Shown: positions 21,102 to 32,380 of the stretch, piece after piece
How positions within the stretch are numbered: position 1 is the first letter of the stretch
Layout of the letters: each line of letters starts with the position of its first letter
NCBI GenBank assembly: GCA_030267565.1
Contig: BRXU01000027.1
Location: 915,001 to 979,000 of the forward strand
Direction: 5' to 3'
Length of the DNA stretch: 64,000 nt
From: Pleodorina starrii
Taxonomy: Eukaryota > Chlorophyta > Chlorophyceae > Chlamydomonadales > Volvocaceae
Notes under the pieces: generated by a model
What the model was told of the DNA's origin: nothing
Databases searched by the model: none
The model's input: only the letters and a program-made list of their open reading frames with translations
Translations under genes and position numbers: made by a program

Positions 21102-24100
21102 TCATGCAAGTGCCGCCGGCCCGCTCGCGCTCGTGCCCTTCCCTCCCGGCCCCTCTATCCCCCCGGGCCCTGCCCCGGCCGCCGCAGCCGCCTTGACGCT
21201 CTGTGCCACCTCGGCTCGCTTGCTGGCCGCCTCCCGCTGCGACCGGATCACCGACGCGCGCCACTCCGCAAAGTTACTGGCCTGCCGCGCCTTGAAGCCC
21301 GCGCGCTCGCCCTTGCTCGCCTCCAGAGCCCGGCCCACGCTCTCCAGCCGCGCCGCGCCATCGGCTGCCGCCGCCACCGCACTGGCCTGCCGCTCCGCCA
21401 GCTGAGCCGCCGTCAGCCGCACCGGCGGCTGGTCCTGGGCCCGCAGCACCTGCAGCTGCGCAGTTGGGTCCAGGTTCAGCACGCTGCCGTCTTTGAGCAC
21501 GCGAGACACCATGCCCGCCGGCGCCGCCGGCGTCGGCGGTACCGCCGCCGCCTCAGGGGCGGCCGCGGCCGCCTCGACCGTCCCATCCTGAGTGCCCATA
21601 GCCGACGCCGGCTGCTGCTTTGGAGACGACAACGACTGCTGCTGCTGCAAGAGCTGCTGCTGCTGCTGCTCGGACTTGTACTTTTCGAGGATGCTCGCGG
21701 CCAGAGACGAGCGGCTGCCGACGTAGCCCTTTGCCGCCTTACTGTTGTCCCCCGGCGAGGCCCCGCCCCCGCCGCCGCCCTTGCCTCCCTTGCCGCCGCC
21801 GGCCGCCGTCCCCGGCGGCGGCTGCGCAATCAACTGCACCGGCGCCGCGTTCCACTTGTCGTACACGCCTTGCACGTACCGCGCCAAGCTGTTGTCCGAC
21901 AGCACGGTGCAGATCTTTTCATCGGCAGAGGGCGCCACCCACAGCCTGAGCTTGAGCGGCTTATTGCTGCTGCTGCTGCCTATAGCGCCTGCGCCCGTGC
22001 TTGCTGCGCCGCCGGGCAGTGGCAGCGGGCTCGGCATCGCGCCCGTCGACGGGTCGGGCTGCATCCCCGCGGGACAGGCGGAGGCGTCGATGGTGCACGT
22101 GATCAGGTACTTGCCCGGCTTCAGCTGCGCGTCGGCGATGAGCGCGTACCCCTCCGGACTGGCTGCGGTGCCGCTGCTGCTGCCGCTCGCAGCGGCCGCC
22201 GCCGCCTGCGCCACGCTGCCCTCGTTGCTGGCCGCCACCGCCACCAGCGGATAGTCAGCGGCGGAGTTCCACGTGATCTCCCGCCCTGGGTTCGCCTCCT
22301 GCAACGTCATCCGGAAGGGCAGCCGCGGCTCCGTGGTCGCCAGCAGCGACACCTGGCAGCTGTTGGTGTTGGTGATGACGTGCCGCCCCAGCACCAGCCG
22401 CGCGTTGGGCCGGTAGTTCTCCGCGAACGACTCCACCCGGCCGCTCGGCACCTCCGCCAGCGTCCCGGGCCCACTCAGCGGCGAAGACGACGTCACCGTC
22501 AGGCAGTAGGTGCCCTCCTCCGCCACGCCGCGAGAGGAAGTATCGTACAGAGCCATGAGGCAGTAGCCAGTGGGCGGCGAAGCCGCCGCCGCGCCGCCGC
22601 CGCTGGTGCCTGTTGCAGCGGCTGCGGCCCCGCTTGCGCTCCCCTTTAACTCCATGGCGTGCAGCCTGTTGCCGGGCAGCAGCGTCACGGCGCCGGTGGC
22701 CCGATCCACCAGCAGCAGCCGCGTGGCGGCGCGCATGTCCTCGCCGCTGATCGACAGGGCGGCGGACACGGTGACGGTGGAGGCGGAGCGGTCGGCGGGC
22801 GGGTTGAAGTTGTAGCGGAACAGCAGGCCCAGGCTGTCGGGCGGCAGGTCGGGGTAGCGCCCCTCCAGCGGCGCCACGTGCACGGAGGGGTCGGCCAGCG
22901 GCATCACGGCGTTGTACTCGCCCACGGTGGCGGGGCTGGCGCTCATGAACGACACCGCGTGCAGGAACAGCGGGTCGCTGTTGATGCGCAGCAGGTGGCG
23001 GCCGCGGGGCAGCTCCAGCAGCCCCGCGTTGGCCATGAGGGTGCGCAGCCGCTGCACCGTGCGACCCGGCCGGCCGCCGGGCGAGCGCCAGTCGAAGGCC
23101 TCCAGCACCAGTTGCCCCGCCGCCTGCGCGCGCGGCCGGCGCCAGCGCTCCGCCGCCAGCTGCTTGACGGCGTGGAAGCACACCACGGGGTCGGTGACGG
23201 TCAGGAGCAGGTCCCAGGGCGGCGGCGTGGGGCCAGCAGTGGCCGCGGCGCCGGCACTGCGCACCGGCGTGACGGGCTTGACCGGCAGCTGCGGCGTGGT
23301 GGGCGGCGTGAAGCGCGACGGGGGCGTGGCGGCGCGCGAGGAGCCCTTGGGCGTGAGCACCGGCGGCTCGCCTTCCTTGATCAGGCGCGCCACCGTGGCC
23401 GCCTCGCGCTGCGCCGCCTCCAGGCACCGACCCAGCTCCGCCTCCTCGCGCTGGTCCTGCAGCCGCAGCCGCACGTCCAGCTCACCCAGCTCGCTGGACA
23501 GGTACACCACGCTCGCGCTCACAACCGGACCGGGAGCCCAGGCAGCACCAGCACCTCCAGCGCCGCCCTCCGGCTCCACCGCGCCGCTCCCCGTGCCGCT
23601 GCCGGTGCCGGTGCCCGTGACCGCGGGCGTGGCCGGCGCCGAGGGCGCCACGCTCACGGTCATCTGCTGTGAGCCCAGCGCCCGCAGCGCCAGCGCCAGC
23701 TCCAGGGGGCCCTCCAGCACCGCCAGCTTGCCGGCGGCCCAGGCGGCCTGCAGCGCGGCGCGCGGCACCCCGTAGCGGGCCCCGTCCCAGCCCTCGCACA
23801 CGCCCAGCAGCAGGTCGGAGGCCGCAGCGGCGTCCAGCACCTCGCCGCTCACGCAGCAGGCGGTGACCAGCGGCGGCAGCGCCCCGCGGCCGGGGCCGGG
23901 GTAGGCCGGGCCCAGCCCGCCGCGCCCATCGGCCACCTCGCCGCCCGTGCCGTCGGCCGCCGGCGGGCGCAGCGTGACGCGGCAGGACGGCTCCCGTCGC
24001 AGCGGCGGGCGAGAAGTTAGCACCGGCACCAGCGCAAGTTGCGCCTCCAGGGCAGGGTCGGCCAGCAGCATGCGCAGCACGGTGCTCTTGCCCACCCCGG

Positions 24101-27100
24101 CGGGCCCGGACAGCACCAGCACGTTGCGCGAATGCGGCGGGTCCTCCAACAGGCCGTACTGCGGGCCGGTGAAGAGGCAGGACAGCAGGCGCACCGGCTC
24201 CGGCGAGTCGACGTACAGCAACGCCACGCGCGACAGCTTGCCCGTGTCCACGCGGCGGAGCTGGTGGCAGGTGGCGAAGAGCGAGGGGTCCTGGCACAGC
24301 AGCGCGCAGTGCGCGTTGCTGCCCAGCACCTCCTTGGCGTCCACCCAGTACACCCGCCCGTCGTCCTGCTGCAGCTGCAGCAGCTGCTGCCGCCGGTAGC
24401 GCAGCGTGGAGGCAACCAGGTACTGCAGCTCCTTGAGCGAGGCGGAGGGGACGATCTGGGGGAAGGGAGGCCGAGGGGAGGGGGGCGAGGGAAGGGTAAG
24501 GCAGCAGGCAGGAAGGGGAGGGTATGACCACGCACCCATACACGCCCGGATGCCCTCACGCCCCCACGCCAACCCACGCCGGCCCGCACACGTAGTCCCG
24601 CCCCCCTCACACACGCATCCGCGCCCTCCCCCCCTGCCCCCCCCCACCTGCAGCTCCGGCATCCTGGCCTCCAGCGTGAGGTAGTCCAGCGCCTGCTGGA
24701 ATATCTGGCGGGGGTCGGCGGTGCAGCTGAGCCGCAGCGAGATGTCCGCATAGGCGTCCCGCAGCGCCCCGTAGTGGTCGTCCGCCAGCTTGAGTCGCGC
24801 CAGCACGTTCTCCTCGCTGTCGTCGTGGCGCCGCGCCAGCCGCGCCAGCACCTCCGCGTCGGGGCTGCCGTCGGGCTTCTCCGGCGAGATGGTGGGGCTG
24901 AGCGCCTCCGCGCCCTCGTCCGGCATGTGGTACACCTTGCCCGTGGCGGGGTCGTAGCGGCGGTGGCGGGTGCGGTCCAGCAGCAGCGCGTGCTCGCCCT
25001 CCAGGAACAGCACCTTGTCCGGGTTGATGCCCAGCGACTCCAGCTCGGCGCACTGGGGGCCGGTGTGCGGGAAGCCGTCCAGGACCCAGCCGCGGGCCAC
25101 GCAGTCGGGCTCGGCGAGGCGATTGCGGAGCACCTCGAAGAAGAACCTGCACAAGAAGGTGATTAGTATACCAGTAGGGCGGAGCAGAGCGAAAATGGGT
25201 TTGTGGGTTCATGGTGGGTATGAGTGGCAAGGCGAAGGAGAACCTGCATGCCAAGGTGGGGTTTATGAAATGTGCATCCCGCCGGGCGTCACTCCCCCCT
25301 CAAGCTCCTGTTCGTTGTATGCTTGTATCGCTCCCTCACGCCCCGCCCTCCCCGGGGCCCCACAACCTCGCGCCGCCCCGCCCCGCCCGTCGGCCTCCCA
25401 CTCACCTGTCCGGCACCGTCTTGCTAGCGTCCATATACTCCTTGGCCTGCATCCCCAGCTCGCTCCGCTGGCGCACCTCGTTCCAGATGAGGTCTCCCAC
25501 GTTGACGTGCGGCATGCCAAAGTGCGCCGCCAGCAGGCCGCACAGCGTGCTCTTGCCCGCCGCCGCGGGGCCCAGCACCAGCGCGCGCAGCGGCCGCAGG
25601 CCGTGCGCGCGCGCGGCCGGGTCCCACAGCTGCCGGCCGTAGCCCCACACAAAGTGCCGGTTGACCACGTCGGGGTAGTGCCGGTGCACCGCCTCCGCCA
25701 GGCGGATGAACGACGGGTCGGGCGCGGCGGGGTCGTGCGCCACCCACTCGTCGAACAGGCCGGCGGAGGCGCGGGAGGCGGACATCTGGGCCTTGGCCGC
25801 CGCGAAGAACTGGTTGACGGCGTCCTGCAGCTCGTAGCCCAGCGGCGGGTTGGAGGCCAGCTCCTCTTGCAGCACGGCCAGCAGCTTGCCGCCGTCCTCC
25901 ATGCCCACGAACAGGTACGTGGCGTCGAAGCCGCGCCGCCGCAGCTCCGCCGCGTCGCCCACCTCGTCCACCTCCAGCACCGGGACGCGGCCGCTGGCAG
26001 CCACCTTCTTGACCGCCGTCAGGCTGGTGCCGTAGATCTCGCCCATGACCTCGCGCACGATGGCGAAGCCGTCGGAGGCGCGGAGCGCCTCCGCCTCGGC
26101 GCGCGGCACCACCACCATGCCCTCGCGCGCGGGGTCGGGGTCGTCCGGCCCGGGCGCGCGGGTGGTGCTGATGAGCGGCACCGCGAAGCGGCCGGGCAGC
26201 GCGTCGAAGAGCCGGCCCAGCAGGCGGCGCTTGCCGGTGCCAAAGGCGCCCGCCACCACCAGGGGGCGGTACGGCGGCGGCACCACGTGCGGCACGTGCG
26301 CCGCCAGCGACAGGCGGACGGTGCTGATGAGGTCCATGATGTCGTCCGCGCGTACGACGGCGTCGTACAGGTCAGCGGAGGCGGCCGAGGAGGCGATCAT
26401 GGCCTGCTGCTCCAGATCCGCCAGCGCGCCCTCCAGGTCCCCCGCCGGCAGCGTCAGCGCCGCCGACGCGCCCTTGCCGCCGGCGGCAGCCGGCGCCGGC
26501 GCGCCCTTCATGCTCTTGGCCCGCGCCAGCGCCTCGCGCTCCCGACCCGCCGCCTCGAAGCTCTCCCGCAGCTGCCCTGCGCTTGCCACGAACACGTACA
26601 GCGCGTCGCGCATGACCACCCCCGCCCGCAGCCCCGGCAGCGCGGAGGCGTAGTCCGGCAGCTCCACCACCGCCACCTTGCCCTCCGCCGCCACCCGCAG
26701 CAGCGCCGCGTTGGTGATGGCGGTGTTGCCGCTGGCCTTGTCGTCGCCGGGGCGCTGGTAGGCGATGGCGCCCTCCGCCGCCAGTCGCGCCAGGTCCTTG
26801 GGCGCAACGAAGCTCAGCGCGGGGCCGCTCACCTCGCCCTTGCCCGGCTTGCGGTCGGTCAGCAGCCCCGGCGCCGTGAACTTGTCCGGGAAGGTGGACA
26901 GCAGCTGGCGCGCGAGCGCGGAGCGGCCGGCGGCGGCGGGGCCGCACAGCACCAGGATGGGTTGCTTGGGCGGCGGCGGCGGCTCCGCCTGGCGCTCCTC
27001 CTCGGGAAGGATGATGTCGGGGCGGCAGCGCGCGATGAGGCGGCTGAGCTCGGCGTAGGCGACGTCGGGGTCGTCGGCGACGATGGTGGCGTCGAAGGGG

Positions 27101-30100
27101 TTGCCGGGCGCGGCGGCGGCGTCCATCTCGCGGCGCGCCATGTCCAGCCGGGCGGAGATCTCGGCGTCGCTCTCCGTCAGGTGCCGCCGCAGCCGGGCCT
27201 GAGGAGGTATAAAGAAAAATTTCGCAGCGGAGAAGGAGACGGCGGGGGGGGGGGGGGGTAAGTTGGAAGTGGGGAGTGGGGAGGGAGGGGAAGTGGAGAG
27301 GATCTGTATGTGTGCCTGTTGGTTTTAGGTTTTAGGAACCGTGTATAGTCGTCTATTTCTTCGGTTGGGGCGAAAGCTGCGCTGACCTCCCAACAAACAC
27401 AAACCTCTCGTCTCTCCCGCCCTCCCTCCCAAGCTGTGCCCTCTGCACAGTTCTGCTCTGTTGCGGTGCGGCTCGGCGGCCAGCCAGTAACTCAGGCAGC
27501 CAGCCAGGCGGCCACACACCTGGCCAGCGGCCCAGGCAGCGACCCAGCCAGCCATCCACCCGCCCAGCCATCCACCCGCCCAGCCAGCCAGGACCCTGCC
27601 TAGCCAGCACCCAACGCGGCCACTCAAAACATTGAAAGCAGAGACTCAGCCAGCCAGACAGCCAGCCAGCGGCCCAGCCAGCTCCCCCAGCCAGCCACTC
27701 CCCTACCTCGAAGACGTCCAGGCTGGGCGGTCTGAGGAAAATGGTGAGGCAGTCGATGCCCCGCTTCTTGAGCATCTCCGCGCCGTCCGTCTCGCACTCG
27801 AGCAGCGGCAGGCGGCCCGAGCGGATGACCTCCTTGATCGCATCCGCCGTGACGCCCCAGTTGCGGGCCACCAGCGGGTGCTTGAACAGCTCCGTGTGCC
27901 ACTCCAGGAAGGAACCCGACTGGGTGGACGAAGCGAACTCTGCAGCGGTACAGGCAGGCAGGTCAAGGTCTTTTCAAGGTTAAAAGACCGCATGGGCCAT
28001 ACAGCGCAACACACTCGTCCTCTCTGCCGCCGCCCGGTTCCGCGCATCGACCCCGGGCTCCTCCCACCTCCCTCCCTCCACACACACACACACACACATC
28101 AGGGGCGCGGGGCCCCGCCTGCGCTCTGCTCTCAGCTCAGCTCGCCTCAGCCCTGCTCACCCGCCGGCGAGACGCACGTGTGCGTGGGCCTCGACACGTG
28201 CACGTCCTCCCCGTCCTTGCTCTTGATGACCTCCCACGCCTGCTGCTCGGGCGGCCGCTCCGCCGCGTCCACCCGGTACAGCGCATCCTCGTGGGCCGGC
28301 AGTGTGGTGGTGAAGCGCGGGTAGGCGAACACGTCGGGGAACTCGTGCACCAGCTGCTCCATGATGGCGCGCCGCTCGCCTGGGAGCAGGGGAGCAGGGG
28401 AGATGGGGTTGGGGTGGGGTAAAAAGAAGATACCGCAGCGGTGGGGACCCAGGGATCAGGGGCACGGGGAAGGGAGGCCACCAGGAGAGGGTGGAGCGGG
28501 GGTTCGGGAGATACAGACCGCAGCGACGGAACCGAGGCGAGAGAGGTGGGGAGGGACTAAGGGGTACACGGGGAGGGAGGAGGGGGAACCGGGGGGAGGG
28601 GCGCGCGGCAAGCGGCGGCTGCAAGGGTAGGCAGTCGTCGTTCGCAGCGCACGGAAAGAGTCACAAACAAAAGGCGCCGCCCCCGCCCCCCGACCCCGCC
28701 TCCCCGCGCCCCCCCAGCTGCCCCCAGCAGCCAGCCCGTGGGTTGTCCTTACCCGTGTTGGGCCCCGTGATGACAACCGGCTTCAGGAAGGGCTTCTCCA
28801 CCAGGTTGGGCGCAATGAGGTCCGCGTAGTCGAGCACGTAGGCGGGCAGGCCGTGCAGGCGGTTGCGGATGATGGGCGACAGACTGGAGATGGCCTCCTT
28901 AACGTCGCCGTACACCGCCCCCGACCAGTCGTCGTCGTTGTCCACCACCGCGTCAATGGCGCCCGCCCCGCCCGGCGCCGCGCGCTCCATCTCCGCCGCC
29001 GCCCACGCCAGGCGCTTGGCGATGGTGCTCTCCGCCTCCTTCAGCCGCCCGCGCTGCCGCCGCTCCAGCTCCTCCAGCGACGGCGGCGCCACGAACACGT
29101 ACAGCCCATCGATGCGCTTGTTGGCGCGCAGGCTGCGCACGCCCTGCACGTCCAGGCCCATCAGACAGAGCTTGCCGGTGGCGGCGACCTCACGGACCGT
29201 CGCAAAGCTGGTGCCGTACAGGTGCGTGCCGCGCGTGCTGGGCACCGCCGCGTGCTCCAGCAGCCGCCCCGCCGCCGCCTCCTCGCGGAAGCCCGACACC
29301 TCGCAGAAAAAGTAGTCGCCGCCGTGGGCCTCGTGCTCGCGCGGCGGCCGCGTGGTGTGAGACACCGTCAGGCCAAACTTGTCCGGCAGCTCCGAAACCA
29401 GGCGCCGCAGCAGCGCGCCGCGCCCCACGCCCGAGGGCCCCACCAGCACCATCAGCCGCGGCGGCGGCCGCTCCGGCAGCGCGCGCTTGATCAGCGTCAC
29501 CGCCGCCACGGCGTGCCGCTCCGGCGCCGCGCCGCCGGCGGCTGCGCGCTGCAGCTGCTCCTCGCCGCTGCCGCGCACCGCGTCCTCCAGCCGGTCGAAC
29601 GCGCGTCCGCCGCTGAGCCGCGTCCCTGACAGCGGGTCCAGCAGGTCCTCCTGCGGCCAGCCGGTGAGCAGCTGGAAGGCGGCGGCCTGGTGCGGCAGGG
29701 CGCAGTGCAGGATGCGCTGCGCCGCCAGCACCTTGAGCACCGCCTTGCTCAGCAGCAGCGGCCACAGCTGGATGGGCCGCGCGTTCACCAGCAGCGGCCG
29801 GCCAAAGAGGTCCACGGGGATGCGGTCGTCCACCACCACCGTGCGCCAGGCGTCCTGTGCGCGCCGCACGAGGAGAGCAGCACGGCGGGGCGGGGACGGG
29901 GGCCAGCGGCCGGGGTGGCGGGGCGAGCAGGTAGTGAGGGGAGAGCGGGGTGAGGGAGGTAGCAAGCGGGCGGGGCAGCCGAGTCGCCGTTTCCTTTCCT
30001 CCCGCCGGGCGGGTTCCTTCCCTGCAGCTCCGATTGGTCCCTCAGCGCCTCTCACCTCACCCAACCCCCCCTCCCGGCTACCCACCATGATGAACATCTT

Positions 30101-31975
30101 GATCTTGTACTTGCCGTTGGGGGCCTTGGTGGCCTGGCCGTCCTTGTCCTTGGGGTAGATGAGCTCCCACAGGTACTCGCCCTGCTTGATGGCTTTCTGT
30201 GGGGTAAAAAGAAAACACCGCCGGGGGGCCGCGTACGAGTGTGTGTGTCTGTGTGTGTGTGTGCGGTCGCGCGGTGGGCGTTGCATGCATGGGTGTGCGG
30301 GTGTGTGGATGTGTAGGTGTGAAGGGCGAAGCCCCGGCTGTGGAGGTGGCTGCCCGCCTGCCCGAGTGACAAGCTCGCCCAGCCTCCGGCGGACATCCGC
30401 GCCAGCTCCCTGGCAGGAGGTTGGTGCAGCGGGGTACCGCATGCACGAGTGCTTGCAGATGCAGATGCCGCTGCGCGGCCTCGTTGCCGGGCAGCTTAGG
30501 GATCCGGCCGGCCTCCGCTGGCCACATGCCAACCCCCCTGCCAGGAGCCTTACTTGGGCCGCTTACGCATTCACTGCCATCGTGCCGCCCCCAACGAGGC
30601 CAGCACCGTTCCAAGCCGCTGCTTCCCCATGCCGCTCCAGCCGCCATACCGCCGCCGCCCCGGTCTGGGCCGCCGCAGCCCTCTGGACCATGTGGCGAGT
30701 AGACCAACGCCAGAGGCACCACCACGGCCAGTCTGACCATGCCCCAGCCTCAGAGCCCCACGCCGCCCTTCTCCTTCCCACAAGCTGCCCATCCTGACAT
30801 CTTCCTTTTCGCCCCTGTCCGCTGTTCCCCCAAACGCTCCCAACCCTGCCCTGGCCGCGCCGACCGGTTTCCTCCTTCACCCCCCACCCCCGCCCCTCCT
30901 GGCCGCGCTGCGCTGCACCGCTCCGCCCCACACCCCCCACCTCACCCCACCGCCCACCCACCTGAGCAGAGATGACCATGATGAACACAGCCTGCAGCCA
31001 GTCGAAGGTGCGGTGCCCCGCGGACAGCGTGCCCTCCAGCTCGCGCGACAGCGCCACCGGCGCGTTCTTGCCCCGGCTCTCCCGGCCCGCCGACGACTCG
31101 GCGGGCTGCCCCGGCGGCGGCGCCGTGAGCACCATGGGCACATCCGGGGAGTTGAGCACCAGCTCCTCCGGCCGCTTCCATGTGTCCAGGAACATCTGGG
31201 TCTCCGGCGGAAGCACCAGGCCCGCGATGTCATCATACTTTTCGTTCACCGGGGCTGCAGGGCGGGGCGCAGGGGTGCTAAGCGTGACGTTTTGGGGGAG
31301 CAGGAAGAGGGGTGGCACGTGGCAGGTGTGGAGGCACGGGTGCCGTTGCCTATTGGGTGATCTGCGGGGATGGCAGACAGGTGAGCGGCCGCGAGGGGAA
31401 TCGGCGCCGCCCAGGCGTGCTACGCTGGGGGGGGCGATGCCGGTTGGGGGCCACAAGGCGATGGCTGCCGCCACAGGCCGGCAATGGGGCGATGTGGGTC
31501 GGGCTGAAGCAGGGCGGTGTCATTTTGGGTTCGTGGGCGAGCAAGCGGATGGTTGGTCCTTGCGAGACCCAGCTTGGCGCGCGTGGGTTGGCTGCTGTGT
31601 ACGACGACCGATACCCGCCCCTGACTACTGTGGTGTTTCATTGGAGGGCACACAGGTGTTGGCCCTTGTTGTGTGCAGCGCCCGCTGCGACACCAAAGCT
31701 TGGTTGGGCGCACGTGGGTCACTAGTTAAGGTGGCGGGCACATGCGCAAGTTGTGCGCATGCTCCGCGGCTCCCACCGACGACTGGCAGCGGCCCAATGC
31801 ATCGTGATGAATACTCACCCGGAGCTTCCTTCTCATCCTTTTCCTTTTCCTTTCCAACGACGTCCTGCCAGACCGGGAAAGCGCGGTCAAGGAAGGAAAC
31901 TTGGGGCACTGGAGGCGCCGAGTTCCTGGCCTTGGGGTCCACCGGCTTTCCCCTTGCATCCGTCTTCGGCGGCAT
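21102..31975 (-). CDS. FAP42: FAP42-like central-apparatus protein with GK-like and adenylate-kinase modules
   Basis: complement(join(21102..24455, 24648..25146, 25406..27198, 27707..27939, 28161..28379, 28753..29854, 30086..30196, 30962..31254, 31819..31975)) gives 7761 nt, 2586 residues, with all phases fitting. The N-terminus (50-230) has a calpain/androglobin-like stretch (EYLWELIYPKDKDG ... NGKYKIKMFIMDAWRTVVVDD). Guanylate-kinase-like modules follow at about 320, 545, 785, 1015 and 1580. An adenylate kinase lies at about 1243-1460 (GPAAAGKST, VNVGDLI, GWVLDGFPHTG). The C-terminal 700 residues hold beta-rich repeats (for example NTNSCQVSLL), poly-Gln and a coiled-coil tail. Size (about 270 kDa) and domain mix match Chlamydomonas FAP42, reported in the C1b projection of the ciliary central pair and thought to manage nucleotides locally. 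The name rests on recalled domain content, not alignment. P-loop lysines are lost in three modules. Confidence 0.82.
27476..27696. repeat. CAGC-rich imperfect tandem repeat in FAP42-like intron
   Basis: About 220 bp of degenerate CCAGCCAG / CAGCCATCCACCCGC repeats fill the intron between 27207 and 27706. They abut the splice donor of the exon ending at 27707. On the transcribed strand they read GGCTGGCTGG. Confidence 0.7.
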
Positions 31976-32380
31976 GGCAAATTACGTCCGGGGCGTCCTT
32001 TGCTGTCGCCGGGATGTGCTCAACATTTCGAGCTAAAAAATAGTAAGCGTGCTCCTACTCATGTACATTAAACGCCCACTATGTGTCCATCGCGTGCCTA
32101 AATACAGTTGATCATGGGCATGTATAGTCCGAGAGGGCGCCTTCGAGCGTCGTGAAATGAAGCTGCCAGGCGCAACGTGCTATGGTGTAACAGTCAAAGT
32201 TCTATGCACTATCTCTAGAATTTGAGCAAATGGGCCATGCTTGCGTTCTTTGGTGAGGCACCAGAAAGTCGGTTGTACGGCCAAACCAAAAGTCTTCCTC
32301 CTTCGCTGTTGCTCGCCACCAGCACACGTTGACCATAGCGGCTGGTAGCTGACAGTTCCGCGCATGAAGGTCCATTTAGG
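31976..32380. promoter_or_regulatory. Divergent promoter region, FAP42-like gene and PAP11
   Basis: This 405-bp stretch lies between the start codons of the FAP42-like gene (-) and the plastid MurE-like gene (+) and must contain both transcription starts. It is comparatively AT-rich, as promoters in this window tend to be. No specific operator or TATA element can be assigned. Confidence 0.55.

Noticed and set aside
20805..22649. Plus-strand open frame of about 600 codons
   Set aside because: Antisense shadow of the last FAP42-like exon; Arg/His-rich, no domain.
24970..27261. Long plus-strand open frame (about 760 codons)
   Set aside because: It is antisense to the guanylate/adenylate-kinase exons of the FAP42-like gene, a by-product of GC-rich codons. 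Its His/Arg/Gln-rich translation has no domain.
28661..30532. One continuous minus-strand open frame across exon and introns
   Set aside because: Clear splice sites at 28753, 29854, 30086 and 30196 match the domain boundaries. The extra parts are Gly/Arg/Pro-rich intron translation.
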